Shown here piece after piece: positions 1 through 6,785 of a DNA stretch of 18,665 nucleotides. Numbering within the stretch: the stretch's first letter is position 1; each line of letters opens with the position of its first letter. The notes beneath the pieces are model-generated. The model ran no database searches. It saw nothing but the letters and a program-made list of their open reading frames with translations, and was not told where the DNA came from. Source of the stretch: Nevskia sp035651715 (GTDB lineage Bacteria > Pseudomonadota > Gammaproteobacteria > Nevskiales > Nevskiaceae). The position numbers were made by a program, and so were the translations under genes. Location of the stretch: assembly GCA_035651715.1 (NCBI GenBank), contig DASRFD010000072.1, positions 1 to 18,665 of the forward strand, in the 5' to 3' direction.

Positions 1-2
1 AG

Positions 3-653
3 ATGACCCTGCTCGGGGTGATCAGCTACGAGGTGCGCGGGCGCGAGCGCCTGCGCCGCGGCGGCACCCTGGTGGTGGCCAACCATCCCAGCCTGATCGA
101 CGTGGTGCTGCTGATCGCGCTGATGCCGGAGGCCGACTGCATCGTCAAGCAGGCCTTGTGGCGCAACCCGTTCCTGCGCTGGCCGGTGGCCTGGGCCGAC
201 TACACTCCCAACAGCGACTCGGCCGAGCAGCTGGTGGAGACCGCCGCGGCCAAGCTGCGCGCCGGCCGCTCCCTGATCATCTTCCCCGAGGGCACGCGCA
301 GCCGCCCGGGCCAGCCGCTGACCATGCAACGCGGCGCCGCGCGCATCGCCCTGGCCGCCGGCACCGAGGTGCTGCCGGTGACCATCACCTGCGAGCCGCG
401 CATGCTCGGCAAGGGCGAGCCCTGGTACCGGGTGCCGCCCCGCCCCGGCCACTGGCGCATGGTGGTGGGCGAGCCGATGCACGCCGCCGACTATGCCCCG
501 GCGGGCGTGCCCGAGCCCCTGGCGGCGCGGCGCCTGACCCGCCATTTCGTCGAATACTTCACCCGGTCGGTGACCGCCGTCACGCCGGCCGCCGCCGGCG
601 GAGGGTCCGCGCTGGTGCCAGGCGGTACAATGTATCGGGGCGTCGACGCCTAA
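3..653 (+). CDS. 1-acyl-glycerol-3-phosphate acyltransferase-like (PlsC/LPLAT) protein, 5'-partial
   Basis: This is an acyltransferase of the PlsC/LPLAT family, which moves an acyl chain from ACP or CoA to a hydroxyl group at the inner membrane. The HX4D catalytic motif is seen in NHPSLID (His28, Asp33) and the acyl-acceptor motif in FPEGTRS (residues 94-100). In complete relatives the HX4D histidine usually sits about 60-75 residues in, after a membrane-anchoring helix. Here it is at residue 28 and only two bases precede the first ATG, so that ATG is probably internal and the gene begins outside the window. The C-terminal tail (about residues 190-216) is Ala/Gly-rich and not typical of the family. 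The gene lies 28 bp upstream of the ACP gene. In aryl-polyene loci a similar acyltransferase is thought to attach the polyene to a lipid-like anchor; that role here is inferred from context. Confidence 0.85.
   Translation: MTLLGVISYEVRGRERLRRGGTLVVANHPSLIDVVLLIALMPEADCIVKQALWRNPFLRWPVAWADYTPNSDSAEQLVETAAAKLRAGRSLIIFPEGTRSRPGQPLTMQRGAARIALAAGTEVLPVTITCEPRMLGKGEPWYRVPPRPGHWRMVVGEPMHAADYAPAGVPEPLAARRLTRHFVEYFTRSVTAVTPAAAGGGSALVPGGTMYRGVDA
626..650 (+). promoter_or_regulatory. possible internal -10 element next to a 12-bp palindrome, upstream of the ACP gene
   Basis: TACAAT at 626-631 resembles a sigma-70 -10 box and lies inside the end of the acyltransferase gene. It is followed at 639-650 by the perfect palindrome GGCGTCGACGCC, which would cover the expected transcription start. 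No convincing -35 hexamer is seen 16-18 bp upstream, so this may be chance. If real, it would be an internal operon promoter with an operator-like site. Confidence 0.25.
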
Positions 654-681
654 AGAATCCAGTCATCCCATTCCGAGCTTT

Positions 682-948
682 ATGGACAGCAAAGAGGAAA
701 TCCACGCCCGCCTGAAGGAAGTGCTGGTGGAACTGTTCGAGATCGAACCGGCCAAGATCACGCCGGAGGCGCATCTCTACCAGGACCTGGGCATCGACAG
801 CATCGACGCCATCGACCTCCTGCTGCGCCTCAAGGAGCTGACCGGCAGGAAGATCCAGCCGGAAACCTTCAAGCACGTGCGCACCGTCGCCGACGTCACC
901 GAAGCGATCCACGCCCTGGGCCTGAGCGAAGCCGCCACCGGTACGTGA
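682..948 (+). CDS. acyl carrier protein
   Basis: This small acidic carrier protein (88 aa) would hold the growing polyene or its aryl starter on a 4'-phosphopantetheine arm. The attachment motif is GIDSIDAID, with the modified serine at Ser40. The preceding YQDLG and the following L-rich helix match the four-helix ACP fold. The length is typical. The start has only a weak ribosome-binding site (a GAG about 5 nt upstream). The stop overlaps the GTG start of the glycosyltransferase gene (GTGA at 945-948), so translation is probably coupled. Aryl-polyene loci often encode two ACPs side by side; only one is visible here, and a second could lie upstream of the window. It is a separate carrier protein and is not preceded by the fatty-acid genes fabD/fabG, so a dedicated secondary-metabolite role is likely. 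Confidence 0.93.
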   Translation: MDSKEEIHARLKEVLVELFEIEPAKITPEAHLYQDLGIDSIDAIDLLLRLKELTGRKIQPETFKHVRTVADVTEAIHALGLSEAATGT

Positions 949-1718
949 GCGTGCCGGAGCCTGGTCCGGCGGCGCTGCGGCCGGCCATCGTCATCCCCTT
1001 CTACAACCATGAGCGCGCCATCGGCCGGACCGTGGCCGGGCTGCGCCGCTATGGCCTGCCCTGCTGGATCGTCGACGACGGCAGCGAGCCGCGCTGCGCG
1101 CCGGTGCTGCGGCAGCTGGCCGAGCAGGAGCGCGGCTGGCTGCGGCTGCTGCGGCTGAGCCCCAACCAGGGCAAGGGCCTGGCGGTGATGACGGGCATGC
1201 GCGCCGCCGCCGCCGCCGGCTGCAGCCACGCCGTGCAGATCGACGCCGACGGCCAGCATGACCCGGCCGGGCTGGAGCGCCTGCTGCAGGCGGCGCGGCA
1301 GCATCCGGCGGCGGTGATCTGCGGCGTGCCGGTCTATGATGCCTCGGTACCCAAAGGCAGGCTCTATGGCCGCTACATCACGCATGTGTGGGTGTGGATC
1401 AACACCCTCTCGCTGGAGATCCGCGACTCGATGTGCGGCTTCCGCGTCTACCCGCTGGCGCCGGCGCTGCGCGTCTGGGACACGCAGCCGGTGGGCCGGC
1501 GCATGCAGTTCGACACCGACATCCTGGTGCGGCTGTTCTGGCAGGGGCTGCGTGTGATCAACGTGCCGGTGCGCGTCACCTACCCGCCCGACGGCGTCTC
1601 CCACTTCGACCTGTGGCGCGACAACCTGCGCATCTCGGGCATGCACGCGCGCCTGTTCTTCGGCATGCTGCGGCGCCTGCCGCGGCTGGTGGCGCAACGC
1701 CTGCGGGGCCGCCGGTGA
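945..1718 (+). CDS. family 2 glycosyltransferase
   Basis: This GT2-family (GT-A fold) enzyme of 257 aa would transfer a sugar from a nucleotide-sugar donor on the cytoplasmic side. The N-terminal strand IVIPFYNHE (about residues 15-23), VDDGS (43-47) and the metal-binding DADGQHD (100-106) are the usual donor-site landmarks. SMCGFRVY (162-169) is the acceptor-side region seen in dolichol-phosphate-mannose-synthase-like members. It starts at GTG 945 inside the ACP stop and ends in a GTGA overlap with the thioesterase gene. From memory, the glycosyltransferase of some enterobacterial aryl-polyene loci (ApeJ) is joined to an acyltransferase domain. Here the domain stands alone, and no membrane helix is predicted. 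A role in decorating the polyene or its lipid anchor is inferred from context only. Confidence 0.9.
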   Translation: MSVPEPGPAALRPAIVIPFYNHERAIGRTVAGLRRYGLPCWIVDDGSEPRCAPVLRQLAEQERGWLRLLRLSPNQGKGLAVMTGMRAAAAAGCSHAVQIDADGQHDPAGLERLLQAARQHPAAVICGVPVYDASVPKGRLYGRYITHVWVWINTLSLEIRDSMCGFRVYPLAPALRVWDTQPVGRRMQFDTDILVRLFWQGLRVINVPVRVTYPPDGVSHFDLWRDNLRISGMHARLFFGMLRRLPRLVAQRLRGRR

Positions 1719-2131
1719 CCAGGCGCAGCGCCGAGGTCGAGATCGAGGTGCCGTTCCACGACGTCGATATGGTCGGCATCGTCTGGCACGGCCATTACGC
1801 CAAGTACTTCGAGATCGCGCGCTGCGCCCTGCTCGAAAGCTTCCGCTACAACTATATGGAGATGATGGCCAGCGGCTACGGCTGGCCGGTGATCGACCTG
1901 CGCCTGCGCTACGTCAAGCCGGCGCAGTTCGGCCAGAAGATCCGCGTGCGCGCTACGCTGCTGGAATGGGAGAACCGCTTGAGGATCGAATACCTGGTCC
2001 GCGACGCCGTCAGCGGCGAGCGCCTGACCAAGGGCGAGACGGTGCAGGTGGCGGTCCACATCGCCACCCGCGAGATGTGCCTGCAATCGCCGGACGTGCT
2101 GTTCGAGCGCCTGGGAGTGCCGAAGCCGTGA
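1715..2131 (+). CDS. hot-dog fold acyl-CoA/acyl-ACP thioesterase (4HBT/YbgC family)
   Basis: This 138-aa thioesterase of the 4-hydroxybenzoyl-CoA thioesterase/YbgC family hydrolyses or edits acyl thioesters. The signature is FHDVDMVGIVWHGHYAKYFE at residues 14-33. Asp18 occupies the position of the catalytic aspartate of the Pseudomonas 4HBT enzyme, and the HGHY stretch follows it on the long helix. The start chosen is GTG 1715, inside the glycosyltransferase stop codon. Reading further upstream would only give a long GC-rich shadow of that gene. The length matches the family (130-145 aa). The 3' end overlaps the LolA-like gene by GTGA. A thioesterase at this place is characteristic of aryl-polyene loci (ApeK-like). 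It may release the finished acid or clear stalled carriers. Confidence 0.92.
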   Translation: MTRRSAEVEIEVPFHDVDMVGIVWHGHYAKYFEIARCALLESFRYNYMEMMASGYGWPVIDLRLRYVKPAQFGQKIRVRATLLEWENRLRIEYLVRDAVSGERLTKGETVQVAVHIATREMCLQSPDVLFERLGVPKP

Positions 2132-2799
2132 GAATCCTGCTGCTGTCCCTGCTGCTGCTCTGCGGCGCGGCACGGGCCGATGGACCCAAAGCGGCGGCGG
2201 GCGACGTCTTCGCCCATCCGCTGACGCCGGCGCAGATGTCGGCCTTGCTCGGCCCCTCGGCCAGGCCGCTGGCCGCCTCGCCCGGCCTGCGCGGCCGCTT
2301 CGAGCAGCGCAAGTACCTGCCCGAGCTGCCCAGGCCGCTGCTGTCCACCGGCGAGTTCCTGTTCGCCAGGGACACCGGCGTGTGGTGGCACACCCGCACG
2401 CCGTTCGAGTCGGTGTTCATCCTGACCCGCGAAGGCGCGCGCAGCCGCGACGAGGGCGGCAGCGAGACCCGCGTCAGCGCCGCCGACCAGCCCGGCGTGG
2501 CGGTGGCGGCGCGCATCTTCTTCGCGCTGTTCGCGCTGGACTTCGAGGCCCTGTCCAAGGACTTCGACACCTTCGGCATGGCGACCGGCAGCGGCAAGAA
2601 CGCCGGCTGGCAGGTCGGCCTGCGGCCGAAGTCGGCGGCGATGGCGGCGGTGTTCCGGGAGTCGGTGATCGAAGGGCGGCAGCGGGCCGACCGGATCGAG
2701 CTGCGCGACGCCCAGGGTGACCGCACCGAGATCGCGTTGCCGGAAGTGACGGTTTTGTCCGGTGGCCTCACGGCCGCCGACAAGCAGCGCTTCGATTAG
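2128..2799 (+). CDS. LolA-like periplasmic outer-membrane lipoprotein carrier protein
   Basis: This is a 223-aa exported protein. The start is GTG 2128, overlapping the thioesterase stop. Residues 1-17 form a signal peptide (VRILLL, a leucine-rich core, then ARA|D cleavage). The mature part contains the LolA-type sequence GRFEQRKYLPELPRPL, then GEFLFARDTGVWWHTRTPFE, which matches the first strands of the half-barrel that shields a lipid. LolA proteins carry lipoproteins from LolCDE to LolB across the periplasm. Members inside aryl-polyene loci (ApeL-like) are thought to ferry the lipid-linked pigment instead. Its adjacency to an MMPL exporter and a DUF3261 lipoprotein supports this, but the cargo is inferred. 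The gene is followed by a 267-bp repeat-bearing gap, the only large gap in the operon. Confidence 0.88.
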   Translation: MRILLLSLLLLCGAARADGPKAAAGDVFAHPLTPAQMSALLGPSARPLAASPGLRGRFEQRKYLPELPRPLLSTGEFLFARDTGVWWHTRTPFESVFILTREGARSRDEGGSETRVSAADQPGVAVAARIFFALFALDFEALSKDFDTFGMATGSGKNAGWQVGLRPKSAAMAAVFRESVIEGRQRADRIELRDAQGDRTEIALPEVTVLSGGLTAADKQRFD

Positions 2800-2828
2800 G
2801 GCCGGTTCACGCGATTTCGATCGCTGCG

Positions 2829-2926
2829 AAGGGGTCTGTTTGGCGCAGTGCAAGGCGCGACCGACGCGGTGCACTGGATGCACACAAGGAGGGAGCAACG
2901 TGGCAATGCGCCAAAACAGACCCCTT
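2829..2926. repeat. ~100-bp inverted-repeat element, copy A
   Basis: The outer arms are AAGGGGTCTGTTTGGCGCA (2829-2847) and TGCGCCAAAACAGACCCCTT (2907-2926), complementary apart from a single-base bulge. Inside is a small stem GTGCA-CTGGA-TGCAC (2869-2883), with flanking GCAAGGCGCG on the left and GGGAGCAACG on the right. The whole could fold into one long hairpin in RNA or cruciform DNA. It carries no coding sequence and looks like a REP/MITE-type dispersed element. Confidence 0.75.
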
Positions 2927-2934
2927 CCCGCAGG

Positions 2935-3034
2935 GTTGCCCCCGGATTTGCGTTCATGCGGCGTTGCTCGTCGCTCCCGTACCTTCAGTACGCCGCGCTC
3001 CGCGCGCCTTGCCTGGCACAAAATGGGGGGCAAC
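2935..3034. repeat. ~100-bp inverted-repeat element, copy B, opposite orientation to copy A
   Basis: The outer arms are GTTGCCCCCGGATTTG (2935-2950) and CAAAATGGGGGGCAAC (3019-3034), imperfectly complementary. The central stem is CGTAC-CTTCA-GTACG (2978-2992). Its reverse complement contains GCAAGGCGCG, then a 5-bp stem with a 5-nt loop, then GGGAGCGACGAGCAACG. This is the same internal layout as copy A, so the two elements are related and lie in inverted orientation 8 bp apart. The outer arms differ from those of copy A. Confidence 0.65.
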
Positions 3035-3066
3035 GACAGGGCATGGACTTGTTCAGAGGCTCCCTA

Positions 3067-5409
3067 GTGTCCAACACCATCGAAGCCCGCTTCCGCCTGT
3101 GGGGCGCCGCCATGCTCGCGCTGGTGCTGGCCTTCGCCGTGCTGGTGCTGCCGCGGCTGCACGCCGAGACCAGCATCTTCGCGCTGCTGCCGGCGGACCA
3201 GCGCGACGCCGGCGCCGAGCAGGCGCTCAACGCCTACACCGATCAGCTGTCGCGCAACAGCCTGTTCCTGGTCGGCGCTGCGGATTTCGACACCGCGCGC
3301 CGCGCGGCCCAGGCCTTCGCCGATGCCTTGCAGGCCAGCGGCCAGTTCGCCCAGGTGCGGCTGAGCCTGGACCGCCTGCTGGCGGCAGGCGCGCGCGCCG
3401 ACCTGCCGTGGCGCGGCTACCTGCTCGCCGCGCGCCAGCGCGAATGGCTGGAGCAGGGCCAGATCGAGCGGCTGCACGCCGAGGCGCAGCGGGCCTTCTA
3501 CACGCCGGCCGGCTTCATGCGCCCGTTCAACGCGTCCGAAGACCCGCTGGGCCTGCTCTCGGCCTTCGTCACCAGCCAGCGCCCGCCGGCGGGCAAGGCG
3601 CGGCTGCGGCAGGACGTGCTCGCGGTGGATGCCGCCGGCGGCGCCTACGTGATGCTGGTGGCGCAGACCGCCGCCAGCGCCTTCTCGGTCGCCACCGAGG
3701 AGGCCGCCGGCAGGGCCATCGCGCAGGCGCGCGGCGCCGCCGCGCGGGCCGGCGCGACCGAGGTGGTCGGCTCCGGCGTGATCCAGCACGCCGCCGCGGC
3801 GGTGGCGCAGAGCAAGCGGGAGATGTCCTTGTTCAGCGGCTTGTCGCTGGCCGGCACGGTGCTGCTGGTGCTGCTGATGTTCCGCTCGCCGCGCCCGCTG
3901 CTGCTGACCGTGCTGGCCATGGCCCTGGGCGGCATCGCCGGGCTGAGCGCCTGCTGGTGGGTGTTCGGCCAGGTGCACCTGGTGACCCTGGTGTTCGGCA
4001 GCAGCCTGATCGGCTGCTCGGTGGACTACGCCATCTTCTTCTTCGCCGACCGCTTCCGCGATCCCGCCGGCTGGCGGCCGGAGCTGGCCCCGGCCTACGT
4101 CACGCCCGGCATCGCGCTGGGCTACATGACCACCGCGCTGTCCTACGGCGCGATGCTGCTGGCGCCCTTCCCCGGCCTGCGCCAGATCGCGTTGTTCTCC
4201 AGCGTCGGCCTCGGCGTGTCCTGCGGTTGCGTGCTGTTCCTGCTGCCGCGCCTGGCGCGGAGCTGGCCGCTGCCGCCGCAGGCCCTGCCGCTGCGCCTGT
4301 GCCAGCGCCTCGCCGCGCTGCCGCGCCTGACCTCGCCGCGCCTGCGGCTGGCGCTCGCCGCGCTGGCGGCGGTGGTGGTCGCCGGCGGGTTGTCGCGCCT
4401 GCAGTTCCTCGACGACGTGCGCGCGCTGCAAAGCTCGCCGCCGCCGCTGCTGCACCAGGAGCTGCGGGTGCGCGAGCTGCTCGGCCAGGCCGCCGACCGG
4501 CGCTTCCTGCTGGTGCGGGGCGACTCGGCCGAGCAGGTGCTGCAACGCGAAGAGGACCTGCGCCGGCGCCTGGCGCCGCTGCTCGCCGACGGCCGCCTCG
4601 GCCAGCTGCTCGCGGTGTCGTCGGCGCTGCCCTCGCTGCGCACGCAGCAATCCGATCACGCGCTGCTTGCGCGCACCGTCTACGCGCCGGACGGCCTGCT
4701 GCCGCGCTTCCTGCGCGAACTGGGCTACGACCAGGCGGCCATCGGCAGGCAGCTCGCCGCCTTCGACGGCAGCGGTCCGCTGCGGCCCGAGGAGTTCTTC
4801 GCCGGCGCCGCGTCCGAGCCGTACCGGCCGCTGTGGCTGGGCCAGGTCGGCGGCGGCTGGGCCAGCGCCGTGACCTTGTTCGACCTGCGCGACCCGGCGG
4901 CGCTGGCGCAGGCGGTGGCCGGCCTGCCCGGAGTGCGCCTGATCGACAAGATCGCCGACATCTCCGACGTCCTGCAGCGCTACCGCCGCATCGCGCTGCT
5001 GCTGATCCTGGCGGTCTATGCCGTGATCGGCCTGCTGATGAGCCGTCGCTACGGCTTCGCCGGCGCGGCAGCGCTGGTGCTGTCGCCGGCGGGCGGCGGG
5101 CTGGTGGCCACGGCGCTGCTGGCCTGGGCCGGGGTGCCGCTCAACCTGTTCCACGTGCTGGCCCTGCTGCTGGTGCTCGGCATGGGCGCGGACTACGCCA
5201 TCTTCCTGCGCGAGGCGCGCGGCGATGAAGGTCCGGCGATGCTGGCGGTGGTGCTGGCCATGCTCACCGCCGCGCTGTCATTCGGCCTGCTGTCGTTCTC
5301 CTCCACGCCCTTCATCCGCGCCATCGGCCAGGTGCAGGCCCTCGGCATCTTCATCGCGCTGCTGCTGGCCCTGGCGCTGCGGCCGCCGCGCGCGGCGGCG
5401 CACGCCTGA
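3067..5409 (+). CDS. MMPL/RND-family exporter (aryl-polyene/xanthomonadin exporter type)
   Basis: This 780-aa inner-membrane transporter of the MMPL branch of the RND superfamily would export the lipid-linked pigment, probably using the proton gradient. It has the two-fold RND layout: TM1 (about 12-29), a periplasmic domain (30-250), five helices (about 255-397), then TM7 (428-442), a second periplasmic domain, and a second helix bundle to the end. The paired motif is visible in both halves (SVDYAIFFF, Asp320, and GADYAIFLRE). The start chosen is GTG 3067, preceded by AGAGG with a 7-nt gap, because TM1 follows directly as in relatives. Longer starts at GTG 2848 or ATG 3043 would translate the repeats upstream. 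It is the counterpart of ApeM/XanF by position and family. The nearest alternative is a hopanoid transporter (HpnN-like), which the neighbours argue against. Confidence 0.9.
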   Translation: MSNTIEARFRLWGAAMLALVLAFAVLVLPRLHAETSIFALLPADQRDAGAEQALNAYTDQLSRNSLFLVGAADFDTARRAAQAFADALQASGQFAQVRLSLDRLLAAGARADLPWRGYLLAARQREWLEQGQIERLHAEAQRAFYTPAGFMRPFNASEDPLGLLSAFVTSQRPPAGKARLRQDVLAVDAAGGAYVMLVAQTAASAFSVATEEAAGRAIAQARGAAARAGATEVVGSGVIQHAAAAVAQSKREMSLFSGLSLAGTVLLVLLMFRSPRPLLLTVLAMALGGIAGLSACWWVFGQVHLVTLVFGSSLIGCSVDYAIFFFADRFRDPAGWRPELAPAYVTPGIALGYMTTALSYGAMLLAPFPGLRQIALFSSVGLGVSCGCVLFLLPRLARSWPLPPQALPLRLCQRLAALPRLTSPRLRLALAALAAVVVAGGLSRLQFLDDVRALQSSPPPLLHQELRVRELLGQAADRRFLLVRGDSAEQVLQREEDLRRRLAPLLADGRLGQLLAVSSALPSLRTQQSDHALLARTVYAPDGLLPRFLRELGYDQAAIGRQLAAFDGSGPLRPEEFFAGAASEPYRPLWLGQVGGGWASAVTLFDLRDPAALAQAVAGLPGVRLIDKIADISDVLQRYRRIALLLILAVYAVIGLLMSRRYGFAGAAALVLSPAGGGLVATALLAWAGVPLNLFHVLALLLVLGMGADYAIFLREARGDEGPAMLAVVLAMLTAALSFGLLSFSSTPFIRAIGQVQALGIFIALLLALALRPPRAAAHA

Positions 5410-5433
5410 GGGTTTATTCATTACGATGACGGG

Positions 5434-6048
5434 ATGAATCCTCACCCGAATCCTTCCCGGCGGCCCCGCCGCGGCGCCGCGCTGGTCCTGTGCGGCCTGC
5501 TCGGCCTGGGCCTGGCCGGCTGTTCGTACCTGCCGCGCAAGCTGCCCCCCACTGCCGCCTCGGCGCCGCAGCCGGAGGGGCCGCCGCTGCTGGCGCCGGA
5601 CACGCTGGGCGGCAGCCGCGACACGCAGCAGATCCTGCGCGCCGCCTTCGGCGAGCGCGAGGTCACGCTGCGCTCGGTGGTGCGCTGCTCGCCGGAGCGG
5701 ATCGAAATGGTGGTGCTGACCGCCCTGGGCCAGCGCGCGATGTCGCTGCAGTGGGACGGGCACGACTGGAAGGTGGAGACGGCGCCGCTGGTCCCCGCAG
5801 CGCTGCGGCCGGAATGGCTGGTAGCTGACATGCAGCTGGCGCTGTGGCCCCTGGCGGCGCTGCAGGCGGCCTACAGGCCGGCCGGCTGGGAGGTCACCGA
5901 GCCGGGCGGCGGCGTGCGCCGCCTGCGCCACGGCGGCAAGCTGGTGGCCGAGGTCGCCTACGCCGATGCCGACCCCTGGCACGGCCGCTACTGGATCACC
6001 AATTTCCGCTTCGGCTATGCCTTGTCGGTGCAGGCCGAGGCAGAATGA
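5434..6048 (+). CDS. DUF3261 family outer-membrane lipoprotein
   Basis: This 204-aa lipoprotein has an Arg-rich n-region (RRPRRG), a hydrophobic core and the lipobox LAGC, with the lipid-modified cysteine at Cys30. The mature protein has the features of DUF3261: a conserved stretch around FGEREVTLRSVV, then LGQRAMSLQWDG, and a C-terminal FRFGYALSVQ. Members are found almost only in aryl-polyene loci next to the LolA-like and MMPL genes (ApeN-like). An outer-membrane receptor or LolB-like role for the pigment is a reasonable inference but not proven. It starts 24 bp after the exporter. Its TGA overlaps an ATG (ATGA at 6045) that is in frame with the following ketoreductase. Confidence 0.85.
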   Translation: MNPHPNPSRRPRRGAALVLCGLLGLGLAGCSYLPRKLPPTAASAPQPEGPPLLAPDTLGGSRDTQQILRAAFGEREVTLRSVVRCSPERIEMVVLTALGQRAMSLQWDGHDWKVETAPLVPAALRPEWLVADMQLALWPLAALQAAYRPAGWEVTEPGGGVRRLRHGGKLVAEVAYADADPWHGRYWITNFRFGYALSVQAEAE

Positions 6049-6071
6049 AACCCGGGGAGGAGACGAGCGAG

Positions 6072-6785
6072 ATGAACCGGCGCGTACTGGTCACGGGGAG
6101 CAGCCGCGGCATCGGCCGCTGCGTCGCGCTGCGGCTGGCGCGCGCCGGCTTCGGCGTGGTGCTGCACGGCCGTGCGCCCTCTGCGGCGCTGGACGCGGTC
6201 GCTGCCGAGCTGGGCGGCGTGCCCAGCCTGGCGTTCGACATCGCCGACCGCGCCGCCTGCAAGGCTGCGCTGGAAGCCGACCTCGCCGCGCACGGCGCCT
6301 ATTACGGCGTGGTCTACAACGCCGGCATCGCCCGCGACGGCACTTTCGCCGCGCTGTCCGGCGAGGACTGGGACCAGGTGCTGCACACCAATCTCGACGG
6401 CTTCTACAACGTGATCCAGCCGCTGCTGATGCCGATGGTGCGGCAGCGCCGCGGCGGCCGCATCGTCACCCTGGCCTCGGTCTCGGGGGTCGCCGGCAAC
6501 CGCGGCCAGGTCAACTACAGCGCATCCAAGGCCGGTATCATTGGCGCCACCAAGGCGCTGGCGGTTGAACTGGCCAGCCGCAACATCACCGTCAACTGCG
6601 TGGCTCCCGGCCCGATCAACACCGACATGCTCAAAGACGCGCCGACCGAGGAGATGCTGAAGATGATCCCGGCCGGCCGCCTGGGCGAGGCCGACGAGGT
6701 CGCCAGCCTGGTCGCCTACCTGATGGGCGACGACGCCGCCTACATCACGCGCCAGGTCATCGGCGTCAACGGCGGAATGGTGTGA
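6072..6785 (+). CDS. 3-oxoacyl-ACP reductase, FabG-type SDR
   Basis: This 237-aa short-chain dehydrogenase/reductase would reduce the 3-keto group of the ACP-bound polyene with NADPH. The cofactor motif is TGSSRGIG (8-15) and NAG lies at 83-85. The catalytic set is Asn107, Ser136, Tyr149 and Lys153 (NYSASK). The C-terminal GVNGGMV matches FabG. The start chosen is ATG 6072, because GGAGG lies at 6056-6060 and the cofactor strand begins at once, as in FabG. The alternative ATG 6045 would add nine residues and overlap the lipoprotein stop. The gene ends in TGATG with the ketosynthase. It corresponds to ApeQ/XanH by position. A housekeeping FabG is less likely because fabD and acpP are not adjacent. 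Confidence 0.94.
   Translation: MNRRVLVTGSSRGIGRCVALRLARAGFGVVLHGRAPSAALDAVAAELGGVPSLAFDIADRAACKAALEADLAAHGAYYGVVYNAGIARDGTFAALSGEDWDQVLHTNLDGFYNVIQPLLMPMVRQRRGGRIVTLASVSGVAGNRGQVNYSASKAGIIGATKALAVELASRNITVNCVAPGPINTDMLKDAPTEEMLKMIPAGRLGEADEVASLVAYLMGDDAAYITRQVIGVNGGMV

Larger units (their letters stand above)
2800..3066 (+). other. repeat-bearing intergenic gap inside the pigment operon
   Basis: This 267-bp interval between the LolA-like and MMPL genes contains no gene. Almost all of it is two diverged inverted-repeat elements, described separately. The open frame that runs through it into the exporter encodes no recognisable sequence and is best explained as non-coding DNA read in frame. 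AGAGG at 3055-3059 is the ribosome-binding site of the exporter. Confidence 0.7.

Noticed and set aside
2829..3034. Possible CRISPR array or tandem repeat
   Set aside because: There are only two diverged units in opposite orientation with internal symmetry and no spacers, so it is a hairpin element pair and not an array.
3064..5154. A 696-codon minus-strand open frame antisense to the exporter
   Set aside because: It is Gln/His/Arg-rich low-complexity sequence typical of antisense shadows in high-GC DNA, with no ribosome-binding site or known domain.
2964..5228. A 754-codon + strand open frame overlapping the exporter in another frame
   Set aside because: It is a Pro/Arg/Ala-rich shadow with no family resemblance. 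GC-rich codon bias of the real MMPL gene removes stops in other frames.
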